The translations under genes were made by a program, and so were the position numbers. The notes under the pieces were generated by a model. That model did not search any database. It worked only from the letters and a program-made list of their open reading frames with translations, and was not told the origin of the DNA. A stretch of 64,000 nt of DNA from Streptomyces sp. WM6378 (GTDB taxonomy: Bacteria > Actinomycetota > Actinomycetes > Streptomycetales > Streptomycetaceae), in NCBI RefSeq assembly GCF_001279695.1, contig NZ_LGDD01000335.1, positions 9,756-73,755 on the forward strand, written 5' to 3'. Below are positions 51,865-59,811 of the stretch, piece by piece; within the stretch, counting starts at the first letter, position 1, and every line of letters starts with the position of its first letter.

Positions 51865-52352
51865 TGGAACCCGACACGCTGAGGAGCCGACAGGTGTCCG
51901 AGCCTGACGCCTGGACCCCACCGAAGGGGTCTTGGGCCTCATCTGCCGCAAGGCGCCGGAACATGCAGGCGATTCGCAGCCGTGATACCAAACCTGAGCG
52001 GCTGATCCGTCGCCTCGTCCACGCCAATGGGTTGCGCTACCGCGTAGCAGCCAAACCCTTGCCTGACCTTCGCCGGACGGCTGACATGGTCTTCCGCCCG
52101 GCGAAGGTCGCCGTCTTCATCGACGGCTGCTACTGGCACGGCTGCCCTGAGCACTACGTTCCACCCAAGACCAATTCCGGTTACTGGTCAGAGAAGGTGG
52201 CCCGGAATATGGCTCGCGACCGCGACACCGACCAACGGCTTAGCGCCGCCGGATGGCTAGTTCTTCGGTTCTGGGAGCATCAGGACTCAGACGACTGTGC
52301 TAAGGCGATCATCACAGCTGTCGAGAAGCGCCGCCGCCTTCTGCTCCGGTAG
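51864..52352 (+). CDS. vsr: Very short patch repair (Vsr) mismatch endonuclease
   Basis: 162 residues. Conserved NMQAIRSRDTKPE, catalytic Asp74 in RTADMVF and FIDGCYWHGCPEHY with His92, plus FWEHQ near the end, as in E. coli Vsr. Nicks beside T in T:G mismatches left by 5-methylcytosine deamination, so it protects the methyltransferase target sites. Starts one base inside the NaeI-family stop, so coupled. Its last 66 bases overlap the end of the convergent methyltransferase gene. Confidence 0.92.
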   Translation: MEPDTLRSRQVSEPDAWTPPKGSWASSAARRRNMQAIRSRDTKPERLIRRLVHANGLRYRVAAKPLPDLRRTADMVFRPAKVAVFIDGCYWHGCPEHYVPPKTNSGYWSEKVARNMARDRDTDQRLSAAGWLVLRFWEHQDSDDCAKAIITAVEKRRRLLLR

Positions 52353-53573
52353 CTGCCCCTCCCGGACAATCTCATCCCGCACTCGGTCGCGCTTTTCAGC
52401 AGCACGCAGGACCTTCGCAATTGCCATTCCGACTGCATGCGCAACCGGCGGAGGGAAGGCATTACCCACTTGCCGGTACTGCGCCGTCTTTCCTCCATCA
52501 AACTCCCAGTCCGCCGGGAACCCTTGAATGATCGCGGCCTGCTGGACAGTCAGCATAGGCCCCTCAGGGCGGAAAAGGTCGCGGTCGTAACTCTTCTTTC
52601 TCATGCCCGTCGCATGATCGTTGGCAACCCCCATGCCAGAGATGCCAAGTTGCCGCCAGGCGGTCTTAGCTCGACTTGGCCCGAGGTCCGCACCTCCGTG
52701 CTTCTTAGAACCTCCAACCAGAGTGGGCGCGATCCCGCCATCCTTCTTTGTCGAGGCTGCTTCCGACGCCTTGGTGATCCACGCATCAAGACGGCTCTGA
52801 GCTTCCGCCGCCAGCGTTCCACCCATGTCCAGGAATCGCTGATAGCGCTCCTTCATCGACTCCCCGAGCGCCTCGAATACACTGCAGGGCGCATCGTGAG
52901 TAGCTGTGGGCCATTCAAGTTCAAGGTCACCCAGCACGTCTCCCCGGATTGCGACCAAAATAGCGCGGGGACGGAGCTGAGGAACACCAAAATCGCTGGC
53001 TTCCAGAACTTCCCACTTGCACACCTTGTAACCAAATCCGAGGAAATTCTCTTCCACCCCGTCCTCTGGCCTCTTAGCCGTCCCTCCTTGAAGGCGCGCT
53101 TCGACATACGTGCGATAGTCTTCAAATTTGGCGTCTTTAATTCCCCGGACATTCTCAATCATCACCGCTCGGGGGTGAAGCTCGCCAACAAGCTCCAGCA
53201 TCCTCGGGAAAAGATCTCGCTCGTCGTCCTTCCCCAGCTGCTTACCCGCATGCGAGAAGGGGGGACACGGCACACCGCCAGCCAGCAGGTCGAGCTCGCC
53301 TGTGCGCAGTGGCCTACCCAGGAAACCGTGAGACTTCTTCAGCCCCGAGAGAGGCTTGAACTCGTTGACATCACCTTCGATGACATCGCAGAATTTCCTC
53401 TCCCATTCCCAACCACTCCTGTTATCAACATTATGCTGCAGAGTCTTTGCGGCATTCTTGTCAATCTCAACAAGCGCGAGATGTTTGAACCCGGCGCCGT
53501 GGAGCCCGATGGCTTGCCCGCCGGCGCCCGCGCAAATTTCGATCGACGTCAGCGTGCGTTCGCTGGAACCCAT
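52287..53573 (-). CDS. C5-cytosine DNA methyltransferase 1 (NaeI-type partner)
   Basis: 428 residues from the ATG at 53573 (GGAGGAG upstream). Motif I EICAGAGGQAIGL, motif IV GGVPCPPFS with catalytic Cys103, motif VI MIENVRG, motif VIII QLRPRA and motif X VGNAFPPPVAHAVG are present; the recognition region lies at about 240-340 and includes KKHGGADLGPSRAK. Transfers methyl from SAM to C5 of cytosine. GC is markedly low (28 of 60 bases at 53401-53460). A second related methyltransferase is encoded at 54507. Confidence 0.92.
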   Translation of the reverse strand: MGSSERTLTSIEICAGAGGQAIGLHGAGFKHLALVEIDKNAAKTLQHNVDNRSGWEWERKFCDVIEGDVNEFKPLSGLKKSHGFLGRPLRTGELDLLAGGVPCPPFSHAGKQLGKDDERDLFPRMLELVGELHPRAVMIENVRGIKDAKFEDYRTYVEARLQGGTAKRPEDGVEENFLGFGYKVCKWEVLEASDFGVPQLRPRAILVAIRGDVLGDLELEWPTATHDAPCSVFEALGESMKERYQRFLDMGGTLAAEAQSRLDAWITKASEAASTKKDGGIAPTLVGGSKKHGGADLGPSRAKTAWRQLGISGMGVANDHATGMRKKSYDRDLFRPEGPMLTVQQAAIIQGFPADWEFDGGKTAQYRQVGNAFPPPVAHAVGMAIAKVLRAAEKRDRVRDEIVREGQLPEQKAAALLDSCDDRLSTVV

Positions 53574-53587
53574 CGGCTCCTCCTGGT

Positions 53588-53624
53588 GTGGCAGATGCAG
53601 ACACGCAAGTGTCGCATCTGCCAC
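53588..53624. promoter_or_regulatory. Long inverted repeat upstream of methyltransferase 1
   Basis: GTGGCAGATGC (53588-53598) and GCATCTGCCAC (53614-53624) are exact reverse complements; inside them GACAC and GTGTC also pair, leaving a four-base loop. It lies 15 bases before the start codon, over or next to the ribosome site, so it can act as an operator in DNA or as a hairpin in the mRNA. Shares the core GCAAGTG with the palindrome at 54426. Confidence 0.75.
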
Positions 53625-53665
53625 CGACAGACTCACGATGCACGCCCTAGCACACCTGACAACAG

Positions 53666-54412
53666 TCAGCTCTCAAGCAGCTTGCGGAGATCACTCTTCA
53701 CTTCATCCCGCACGACCGCCGGAAGCTGACGGTACAGGGCCCAGGCCTTCTCGGCGGGGCTCAGTGGGCGCACGTCACCAGTCATCCAGGCCAGCAGGTC
53801 CTTCTTGTGCCGCAGGGGCAGCTCCTTCACCCGGTCCCAGACCTGCTCACGGTTCATCTGGGCGCCAGTCAGATGCCTAACCGTCTCGTTGCACCGTGCG
53901 CACTCCGTAATCAGATCCTCCGCGTTTGCCGCACTGCCCGACTTGTGCGGGCTCACGTGCCCGAGCGTGAGCCGGGCGCGCGAACCGGGATCATCCGGAT
54001 ACTCCTCCGCCGCGGCAACTCCACATCGCCTGCACATGTGCCCGTCCCGCTCATAGACAGAGCGACGCGTCCGAGCGCTGATCTGGCGGAGCCCTGCAGC
54101 CTTGTGCTCCTTTTCCCACACAGGCTGCCCGATCTTTTCCAGGCAGAGCTCATCAGGCTGGAGGCTCGGCTTATCCCGGTATGTTCTGATATCCCATCCC
54201 GCCGGGCGAAGATCGCGCATCCGCCGGTCCACCTGCTCGGCCCCCTGAATGGCGGCCCTCAGCCGCTGCTTCGAGAAGACCCCACCCTCACCAATCTCAT
54301 CACGGAGCCAGAGAGCCACCCTGACCCGGGTTCCGAGCGCCTCGTTACGCCAATCCTGATCCGACTCCGACACGGTTCCACCAATCGAAAATCCGTTTGA
54401 GATGTAGTTCAT
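53666..54412 (-). CDS. HNH endonuclease with N-terminal specificity-like domain (HNH-A)
   Basis: 248 residues. N-terminal region (about 30-100; VALWLRDEIGEGGVFSK, QVDRRMRDLRPAGWDIRT, GQPVWE) has a winged-helix-like pattern. HNH domain about 118-180 with CRRC (127-130), His152 in TLGHVSPHKSG, Asn163 and CARCN (171-175), so zinc and catalytic residues are intact. Likely cuts DNA; may be the restriction partner of one of the methyltransferases. A paralogue at 58893 has lost the His. Start ATG 54412 lacks a clear ribosome site; a GTG at 54373 is possible. Confidence 0.83.
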   Translation of the reverse strand: MNYISNGFSIGGTVSESDQDWRNEALGTRVRVALWLRDEIGEGGVFSKQRLRAAIQGAEQVDRRMRDLRPAGWDIRTYRDKPSLQPDELCLEKIGQPVWEKEHKAAGLRQISARTRRSVYERDGHMCRRCGVAAAEEYPDDPGSRARLTLGHVSPHKSGSAANAEDLITECARCNETVRHLTGAQMNREQVWDRVKELPLRHKKDLLAWMTGDVRPLSPAEKAWALYRQLPAVVRDEVKSDLRKLLES

Positions 54413-54425
54413 TCGCGGGATGACT

Positions 54426-54467
54426 CTAGCTTGCCGCCACTTGCCACGGCAAGTGGCGGCAAGCTAG
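54426..54467. promoter_or_regulatory. Perfect 20-base-arm palindrome between divergent HNH-A and methyltransferase 2
   Basis: Left arm 54426-54445 (starts CTAGCTTGCCGCCACTTG) and right arm 54448-54467 are exact reverse complements with a two-base centre. It lies 14 bases before the HNH-A start and 40 bases before the methyltransferase 2 start. A candidate two-way operator or overlapping promoter switch. Confidence 0.9.
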
Positions 54468-54506
54468 GTGATCTGTCATCCAGAGCCCCGCAACAGGAGA
54501 TACGCA

Positions 54507-55553
54507 ATGCACAGCGACCCCGGCATAGCCCCTACGCCAACAGCACCCACGTGCGTCGAGGTCTGCGCAGGGGGCGGGGGCCAAGCCCTGGGGCTGGAGC
54601 GGGCCGGCTTCGAGCACGCTTCACTGATCGAGCTTGACCAGGACGCCGTGAGAACCCTGCGCACCAACCGCCCCGAGTGGAACGTTCTTCATGCGGATGT
54701 CCGCCGCCTCACACCCAGCGACCTACACGGCAGCGGGCAGGAGGTCTCCCTGCTCTCTGCCGGCGTGCCGTGTCCGCCGTTCTCCCTGGCCGGCAAGCAA
54801 CTGGGGGCGGACGACGAACGAGATCTCTTCCCTGCCGTCCTGGAACTCGCCGCAGGCCTCCATCCCCGCGCCGTCATGATCGAGAACGTTAAGGGCATCC
54901 TGCAGACCAAGTTCACCGCCTATCGTGCGGCCGTCCTCCAGAGACTCAAAGAGCTTGGGTATGTGCCGGTCTGGCGCCTTCTCCGATCGTGTGACTACGG
55001 CGTACCCCAACTGCGCCCCCGGGCCGTTCTGATCGCTCTGCGACCTGAGCTATTGGCTCACTTCAGCTGGCCGGACCCCACCGCCTGCCCGGACACCGCA
55101 CTGAACGTGGGCCACGTTCTCTATCAATCGATGGCTTCACACGGCTGGGAACTGGCTCGCGAGTGGGCAGACGCAGCCTCTCGCATCGCTCCCACGCTCT
55201 GCGGAGGTTCCCGCAAACACGGCGGCCCTGATCTAGGACCCTCACGGGCCCGTCAGGCCTGGGCGAAACTCGGTGTCAATGGCTCAAGTCTGGCCGACGC
55301 CCCGCCTCAGCCGGGAGCCGTAATGCCGGTGAGACTTACCGTGGCTCAGATTGCACTGCTGCAGGGGTTTCCCGGTGACTGGACCTTCGTGGGCCGCAAG
55401 ACATCGGCATACCGTCAGGTCGGTAACGCCTTCCCGCCCCCAGTCGCTGAAGCAGTGGGCCGCCGCATCGCTGCAGCGCTGACCCAGGCCGACCGCGCAA
55501 CGGACGGCTGTGCTCAGACAGCGCTGCCCCAGCAGACTCTCTGGCCAGCATGA
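54507..55553 (+). CDS. C5-cytosine DNA methyltransferase 2
   Basis: 348 residues from the ATG at 54507 (GGAG seven bases upstream; an ATG at 54468 is inside the palindrome edge and rejected). Motif I EVCAGGGGQALGL, motif IV AGVPCPPFS with Cys89, motif VI MIENVKG, motif VIII QLRPRA, recognition region with RKHGGPDLGPSRARQ, motif X VGNAFPPPVAEAVG. Shorter than methyltransferase 1 but clearly the same subfamily, so the target sequences may be related. Convergent with the SNF2 gene (19-base gap). Confidence 0.92.
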   Translation: MHSDPGIAPTPTAPTCVEVCAGGGGQALGLERAGFEHASLIELDQDAVRTLRTNRPEWNVLHADVRRLTPSDLHGSGQEVSLLSAGVPCPPFSLAGKQLGADDERDLFPAVLELAAGLHPRAVMIENVKGILQTKFTAYRAAVLQRLKELGYVPVWRLLRSCDYGVPQLRPRAVLIALRPELLAHFSWPDPTACPDTALNVGHVLYQSMASHGWELAREWADAASRIAPTLCGGSRKHGGPDLGPSRARQAWAKLGVNGSSLADAPPQPGAVMPVRLTVAQIALLQGFPGDWTFVGRKTSAYRQVGNAFPPPVAEAVGRRIAAALTQADRATDGCAQTALPQQTLWPA

Positions 55554-55572
55554 CGCGGCCGCATGAGTGACT

Positions 55573-57405
55573 TCACCGGGCGGCGACAGCATCGACATGC
55601 CTAAGCAGCGCCCGAACATCCGCCATATCCATACCGGCTGCGACGGACGGTTCCTCCTCAAGATCGGCCAGCTGCTGAACGGACGGATCGTCCAGAATCT
55701 GCCCCATAAACTCCAACTTCTCTTCGAGCCGCAAAGCCACTACTTCGTCGATCGTCCCCTCGACGGCTAGCACCGTAACCCTTGTTTCCGTGCCTGGAGC
55801 GAGGCCAAGCCGGTGAATACGGTCGAGGGACTGCAAGAATCGGCCAGCCATAAAGTCACGGTCCACGTACACCGCATCGTGACAGGCATGGTGCAGGCTG
55901 ATCCCTTCACCAAGAGTGGCCGGGTTAGAGAGCAGAACATGGCAATTTGGATCCTCGCGGAAGCGCCGAAGCTGTTCCTCACGATCAGGGGTGCCACCAT
56001 GCACCACGGCAGGCTGGTAAGCAGCGAACATGCTCTCCATGGTGGTCAGACTCCGGACAAAGGTCGTCCAGACCAGGGTCTTCCGGCCCATCGCAGAATT
56101 CTCTGCAACGATGTTCAACGCTTCCTTGTATTTCGGGGACAGTTCATGCTCAGGAAGGCTTCGGAGCAGAGAAAACAGCGATTCGTTCTCCGGAACCTCA
56201 AGTGGCGGAACTCGATACGAAAGTGGTTCGTAACGGCTTCCGCCCTCCGCCAGGAGGGCGGGGCTGGTCGCAGCCATCAGCAGCCGAAGCATCGCCTTGC
56301 CGAGGGCATCAAAGTCCGCCCGCGAGGCCTCTGCCCGTGCTGTGAACCTGCCGACCAAGGCGTCATACACCTCCCGGTGCAGCGGCGGCATCTGGAGATA
56401 CCTGATCCGCGTCTGGAACGGCGGAAGGCCTAGTTCATTCTTGGTCGTACGGGTGAAGAGCGGCCGGAGCACTGTGCTCGCGTACGCCAGATCCCCACCT
56501 GCGACCGCCTGTGTTACGACACGGCGGCCATGGCCTGGCCACACAAAAGACAGGAGGTTCTCAAGGTCCCGTGCTCCGTTCGGTGCTGGCGTGCCGGTGA
56601 GGATGAGCCGACGTCGGCTGAGCGGCCCAAGAGCCATACAGGCACTCCCATAGATTCCCCGGGCACCGAGCTTCATCCGGTGCGCCTCATCGAGAATTAC
56701 CATGGAAGGTGCTGCGCGGAGCCAGGAGGCAAGCGCGGAAAGCGACTTATCCAGCCGCTCGTAGTTCACGATCAGAATCTCAGCCTGCGGGTCCGGAGCC
56801 TTCTCCATGACCACTGTGTGCGGGCGCCGTTTGAAGCAGTGCTCACTCTCGAACAGCCATGACTCATAGGCAGATTTCGGGCTGACCACCAGCAGCCGCC
56901 GAACATCCCCTCGCTCCCGCATTGCGGTGTAAACCGCGAGGCCTACCCTGGTCTTGCCGGCGCCCGGGACGCTGAAGTTGGCCCCGTGCTGCAACGAGAG
57001 CAGTTGTGCGACGTCCCGTAGCTGAAAACTCGTAAGATTCGCGCACCACTCGGCGCCAAGAGCCGCCGCAACCGCGGCATCGTCCCAGGCCGGTACCACG
57101 CCAGGCTCCTGCTGGAGACACTGCTCGGCCTGGTCAGCATCGTCGAGGACGCTGCCGACAAGTTCGGCAAGCTCGTCCTCCCATTCGACTGAATCCGGGT
57201 GTGGCCAGTCCGCGAGGACATCGATGCTCACCAGAAGGTCGTCGAGCGCCAGCTCCATGGACAGCGGCCCGCGCTGGCCACCCGAAGGAAAGCGGGCGGC
57301 GAGCCTGGCCAGCTCGCTCCGGTACGGTTCAGCCACACGCAGCACAGCTTTGGTCCTGGACACATCGAGCCCAAGCCGCAGGGACGGCTCTGTAGTCTCA
57401 GTCAT
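55573..57405 (-). CDS. SNF2-family DEAD/DEAH-box helicase/translocase
   Basis: 610 residues. After an unrecognised N-terminal 120 residues: Q-like TSFQLRDVAQLL, Walker A SVPGAGKT (145-152), VSPKSAYESW, DEAH (239-242), motif III LTGTPAPN (from 270), then a C-terminal RecA-like half with VHGGTPDREEQLRRF, LSNPATLGEGISLHHA and motif VI QSLDRIHRLG. Translocates on double-stranded DNA using ATP; no nuclease is fused. ATG 57405 overlaps the ParB-like stop (ATGA), so the two work together. Confidence 0.88.
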   Translation of the reverse strand: MTETTEPSLRLGLDVSRTKAVLRVAEPYRSELARLAARFPSGGQRGPLSMELALDDLLVSIDVLADWPHPDSVEWEDELAELVGSVLDDADQAEQCLQQEPGVVPAWDDAAVAAALGAEWCANLTSFQLRDVAQLLSLQHGANFSVPGAGKTRVGLAVYTAMRERGDVRRLLVVSPKSAYESWLFESEHCFKRRPHTVVMEKAPDPQAEILIVNYERLDKSLSALASWLRAAPSMVILDEAHRMKLGARGIYGSACMALGPLSRRRLILTGTPAPNGARDLENLLSFVWPGHGRRVVTQAVAGGDLAYASTVLRPLFTRTTKNELGLPPFQTRIRYLQMPPLHREVYDALVGRFTARAEASRADFDALGKAMLRLLMAATSPALLAEGGSRYEPLSYRVPPLEVPENESLFSLLRSLPEHELSPKYKEALNIVAENSAMGRKTLVWTTFVRSLTTMESMFAAYQPAVVHGGTPDREEQLRRFREDPNCHVLLSNPATLGEGISLHHACHDAVYVDRDFMAGRFLQSLDRIHRLGLAPGTETRVTVLAVEGTIDEVVALRLEEKLEFMGQILDDPSVQQLADLEEEPSVAAGMDMADVRALLRHVDAVAAR

Positions 57406-58814
57406 GCCTTCTCCTCGCGTACGGCTTCGAGCAGCCAGGCAACGCCGTCACCGTGCACTTCAATGCTCTGAGCGGCCGTGCGGCCGAGCTTGATCAGGGC
57501 CGCCTTGAGCTTGAGCACGGACTCGTCGAAGCCCTCCTCGTCAAGGCTCCGCGAGCCCCGCGCCAGCACGATGTCCGTGATGCACTGCTCGATGTCTTGG
57601 CAGGCATCATTGAGGCGGTCAGGGGCGGCCTGCTTGCGCTTACGTACTCGGGCGTCCTTTCCCGCCGGCTCCAGAGCGTCCTCAACCACCCTCTTCGCCT
57701 CGCCGAACACCCCAGCTGCCAGAACCTGTGCATCAGGAAGGGCGTCAGACGAGCGCACCACGGCTTTGGCCTGCAGAAGGGCATCCGTGAACGCACGAGC
57801 GGCAGCTACCTGCGGTTCGTCGGACTTTACCTCCCGGTTAATGCCAGGAATCCTGCGCCCCGAGGCAGCGGTTGGAGCGGTCTTCAGGTGCTCCGGAAGC
57901 CGGTGCTCCAGGTAACGGGTCCGGAAGTCGGCCTCGATGAGACGCACGTCAGTCTTGGAGAATTCAAGCACGATGGCCGCCAGACGGTTCTCCTTAAGGA
58001 GTTCAGCCTTCTGCCGGTCTCCCCTAGATTCCTTCCCATACGCACGGTGCACTTCGCGGAGCTTCTCCTGAGCGTCCTCAAAATCCAGCAGGCGGAGCTG
58101 CGTCTGACCGCTCTTGGAACGCTCCGTGAGGTCACGGAGGCAGGAGAGCACCCACAGATCCTGCTCAGCAGTCGTCGTCCGGATCCGGAACTCTCTTGCA
58201 ATATCGGCCAGTTGTCGTCCCATCGACAATTGTTCCTCGATCGTGAGGAGTCGGTTGATGTAGGAATACTCACGCCGAGTGTCGTGCCTCAACTGCAGTG
58301 AGAGTTCAACAGCGTTGATGTCGGCCCAGGTACACGAGTCCGGCAGTACACCCACCCGGATATTCGCAATACCGAGTTCTCGCAGTGCTACAGCGCGCGT
58401 GTTGCCGTTGACGAGAACGCCATCACGCGTGATGAGTCCTGGCTCATTCTGGCGGAAATCCCTGAGGCTCTCCTTGAGTTCCTCAAAGTCTTTGTCCCGC
58501 CTGGACGGGTCAGACGGTTCTGCCTGGAGCAGGTAGCGCAGGTAGTCCTGGCTTTCGTCACACCAAGGGTCTCCACCCAGCAGTTGGTCACGCTTCGTGT
58601 CGAAGCTGCGCTGGGCGCGGATTCGATGCGTACCCGGGTTGTAGTAGAGAGACTCCAGGGGCATGTCAATAACCTGGACAACCCGAGGCTGCTGGCGCCA
58701 CTCGACTGTCAGGGTTTCCCGAATTCCAGCCCCATCCGATGCCTCCTTGAGTCGTTGCTCGACTCGGTCCCGGTTCTCGGCGGCGAGGGGCGGCCAACCA
58801 AAATCGCTGCTCAC
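57402..58814 (-). CDS. ParB/Srx-like protein of a defence module
   Basis: 470 residues from the GTG at 58814 (AAGGAGAAC upstream). A ParB-like core: IDMPLESLYYNPGTHR (about 49-64), GLITRDGVLVNGNTRAVALRELG (quoted from DGVLVNGNTRAVALREL, 131-147) equivalent to the ParB nucleotide-binding box, and an HTH-like region (about 185-225; EEQLSMGRQLADIAREFRI). The last 200 residues are mostly helical and unrecognised. Not next to parA and not near an origin, so not a chromosome partition ParB; probably a DNA-sliding or sensing subunit that works with SNF2. Confidence 0.78.
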   Translation of the reverse strand: MSSDFGWPPLAAENRDRVEQRLKEASDGAGIRETLTVEWRQQPRVVQVIDMPLESLYYNPGTHRIRAQRSFDTKRDQLLGGDPWCDESQDYLRYLLQAEPSDPSRRDKDFEELKESLRDFRQNEPGLITRDGVLVNGNTRAVALRELGIANIRVGVLPDSCTWADINAVELSLQLRHDTRREYSYINRLLTIEEQLSMGRQLADIAREFRIRTTTAEQDLWVLSCLRDLTERSKSGQTQLRLLDFEDAQEKLREVHRAYGKESRGDRQKAELLKENRLAAIVLEFSKTDVRLIEADFRTRYLEHRLPEHLKTAPTAASGRRIPGINREVKSDEPQVAAARAFTDALLQAKAVVRSSDALPDAQVLAAGVFGEAKRVVEDALEPAGKDARVRKRKQAAPDRLNDACQDIEQCITDIVLARGSRSLDEEGFDESVLKLKAALIKLGRTAAQSIEVHGDGVAWLLEAVREEKA

Positions 58815-58853
58815 GTGCGTTCTCCTTCAGCCTGGAAACGTAATGAGGTGCAT

Positions 58854-58882
58854 GGCGGGGCCGCCGAGGAAGCAGCCCCGCC
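58854..58882 (-). terminator. Hairpin between HNH-B and ParB-like genes
   Basis: Perfect eight-base arms GGCGGGGC (58854-58861) and GCCCCGCC (58875-58882). It could attenuate transcription from HNH-B into the ParB-like/SNF2 pair and set their ratio. Confidence 0.6.
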
Positions 58883-58892
58883 CGCTCGGGGG

Positions 58893-59576
58893 TCAGACGG
58901 GAGGCAACCCGAGAGCCTCACGGACCTTGGCCCTGGAGTCCGCCGGCAGCGTCCGGAATGCGGCCCACAAGAGCTCGACCGCGCCGAATCCCCGCTTGTC
59001 CTCCGAGACCCACCCGGTGAGGAGGTTCCGCTCGATGACTCCGAGCCCGGCAACCCCGTTCAGTACCGTGGCCAGATCGGCCGACTGGCCACGCCCACCG
59101 ACACGGCAGCGGTTGCACTCCGCCACAAGCTCAATCGCCTCGCCTCCAGCCGGCTGCTTGACCACGCGGCGGGCGATGTCCAGCTGAGCCGATTCGTACG
59201 AGTCTGCATAGATTTCACCAGGGCCGATTCCGCAAGACCGGCAGAGGTGGCCGTCCCTGGCCAGCACGTCCCGCCGCTGCGTCTGCGTGATCGAGGAACC
59301 GGACTTGGTCGCCTTGCCAGGCTCCCAGACCGGTACTCCCTGCTTCACGAACCGCTGCTCGTGCTGACCAAGCGTCAGGTCTTCGCGGTGTGTATCAATC
59401 TGCCAGCCGTGATCACGCAGATCGCGGACCCGGCGGTCAGCCTGAACTACCCCGGGGAAGGCCGCCTTCACGTCCTCCTTGGTGAAGACGCTGCCCTCCC
59501 CGACAACGGTCACGAGCCACAGAGCCGCGCGCTTCATCGTGCCGTACTTCGTATCCGTCCACGACGGCAGAACCAT
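58893..59576 (-). CDS. HNH-like protein lacking catalytic His (HNH-B)
   Basis: 227 residues from the ATG at 59576. Paralogue of HNH-A: AALWLVTVVGEGSVFTK, QADRRVRDLRDHGWQIDT and GVPVWEPG align with its N-terminal domain. The zinc cysteines CRSC (112-115) and CNRC (154-157) are kept, but the segment that carries the catalytic His in HNH-A (LTLGHVSPH) reads LDIARRVVK here. So it probably binds DNA without cutting. First gene of the minus-strand module HNH-B, ParB-like, SNF2. Confidence 0.78.
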   Translation of the reverse strand: MVLPSWTDTKYGTMKRAALWLVTVVGEGSVFTKEDVKAAFPGVVQADRRVRDLRDHGWQIDTHREDLTLGQHEQRFVKQGVPVWEPGKATKSGSSITQTQRRDVLARDGHLCRSCGIGPGEIYADSYESAQLDIARRVVKQPAGGEAIELVAECNRCRVGGRGQSADLATVLNGVAGLGVIERNLLTGWVSEDKRGFGAVELLWAAFRTLPADSRAKVREALGLPPV

Positions 59577-59811
59577 CACGTTCCCCTTACGTCAGGTACC
59601 CGGGAGCCTGGGACGGAGTCCATGGATTCCGCTACCAAGAGCAGCTCCGGCAGTCCCCCAACCATTGCGCGGCCGACTGCAATTGCGCCAGGTTCTGGTG
59701 AGTTTCGAGGGGAGATGGAAAACCTCCGTGGCTTCCAGTGCGGTTGGCGGCGTGCGCACAATCGAAGGCACCCACGTCCCTCATTCCGATTCCGCACACC
59801 TAGGAGCCGCA

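Noticed and set aside
57402..58814. Chromosome or plasmid partition ParB
   Set aside because: There is no parA, no parS-like site and no replication gene nearby, and the protein is longer than partition ParB. It sits inside the defence island and is coupled to SNF2.
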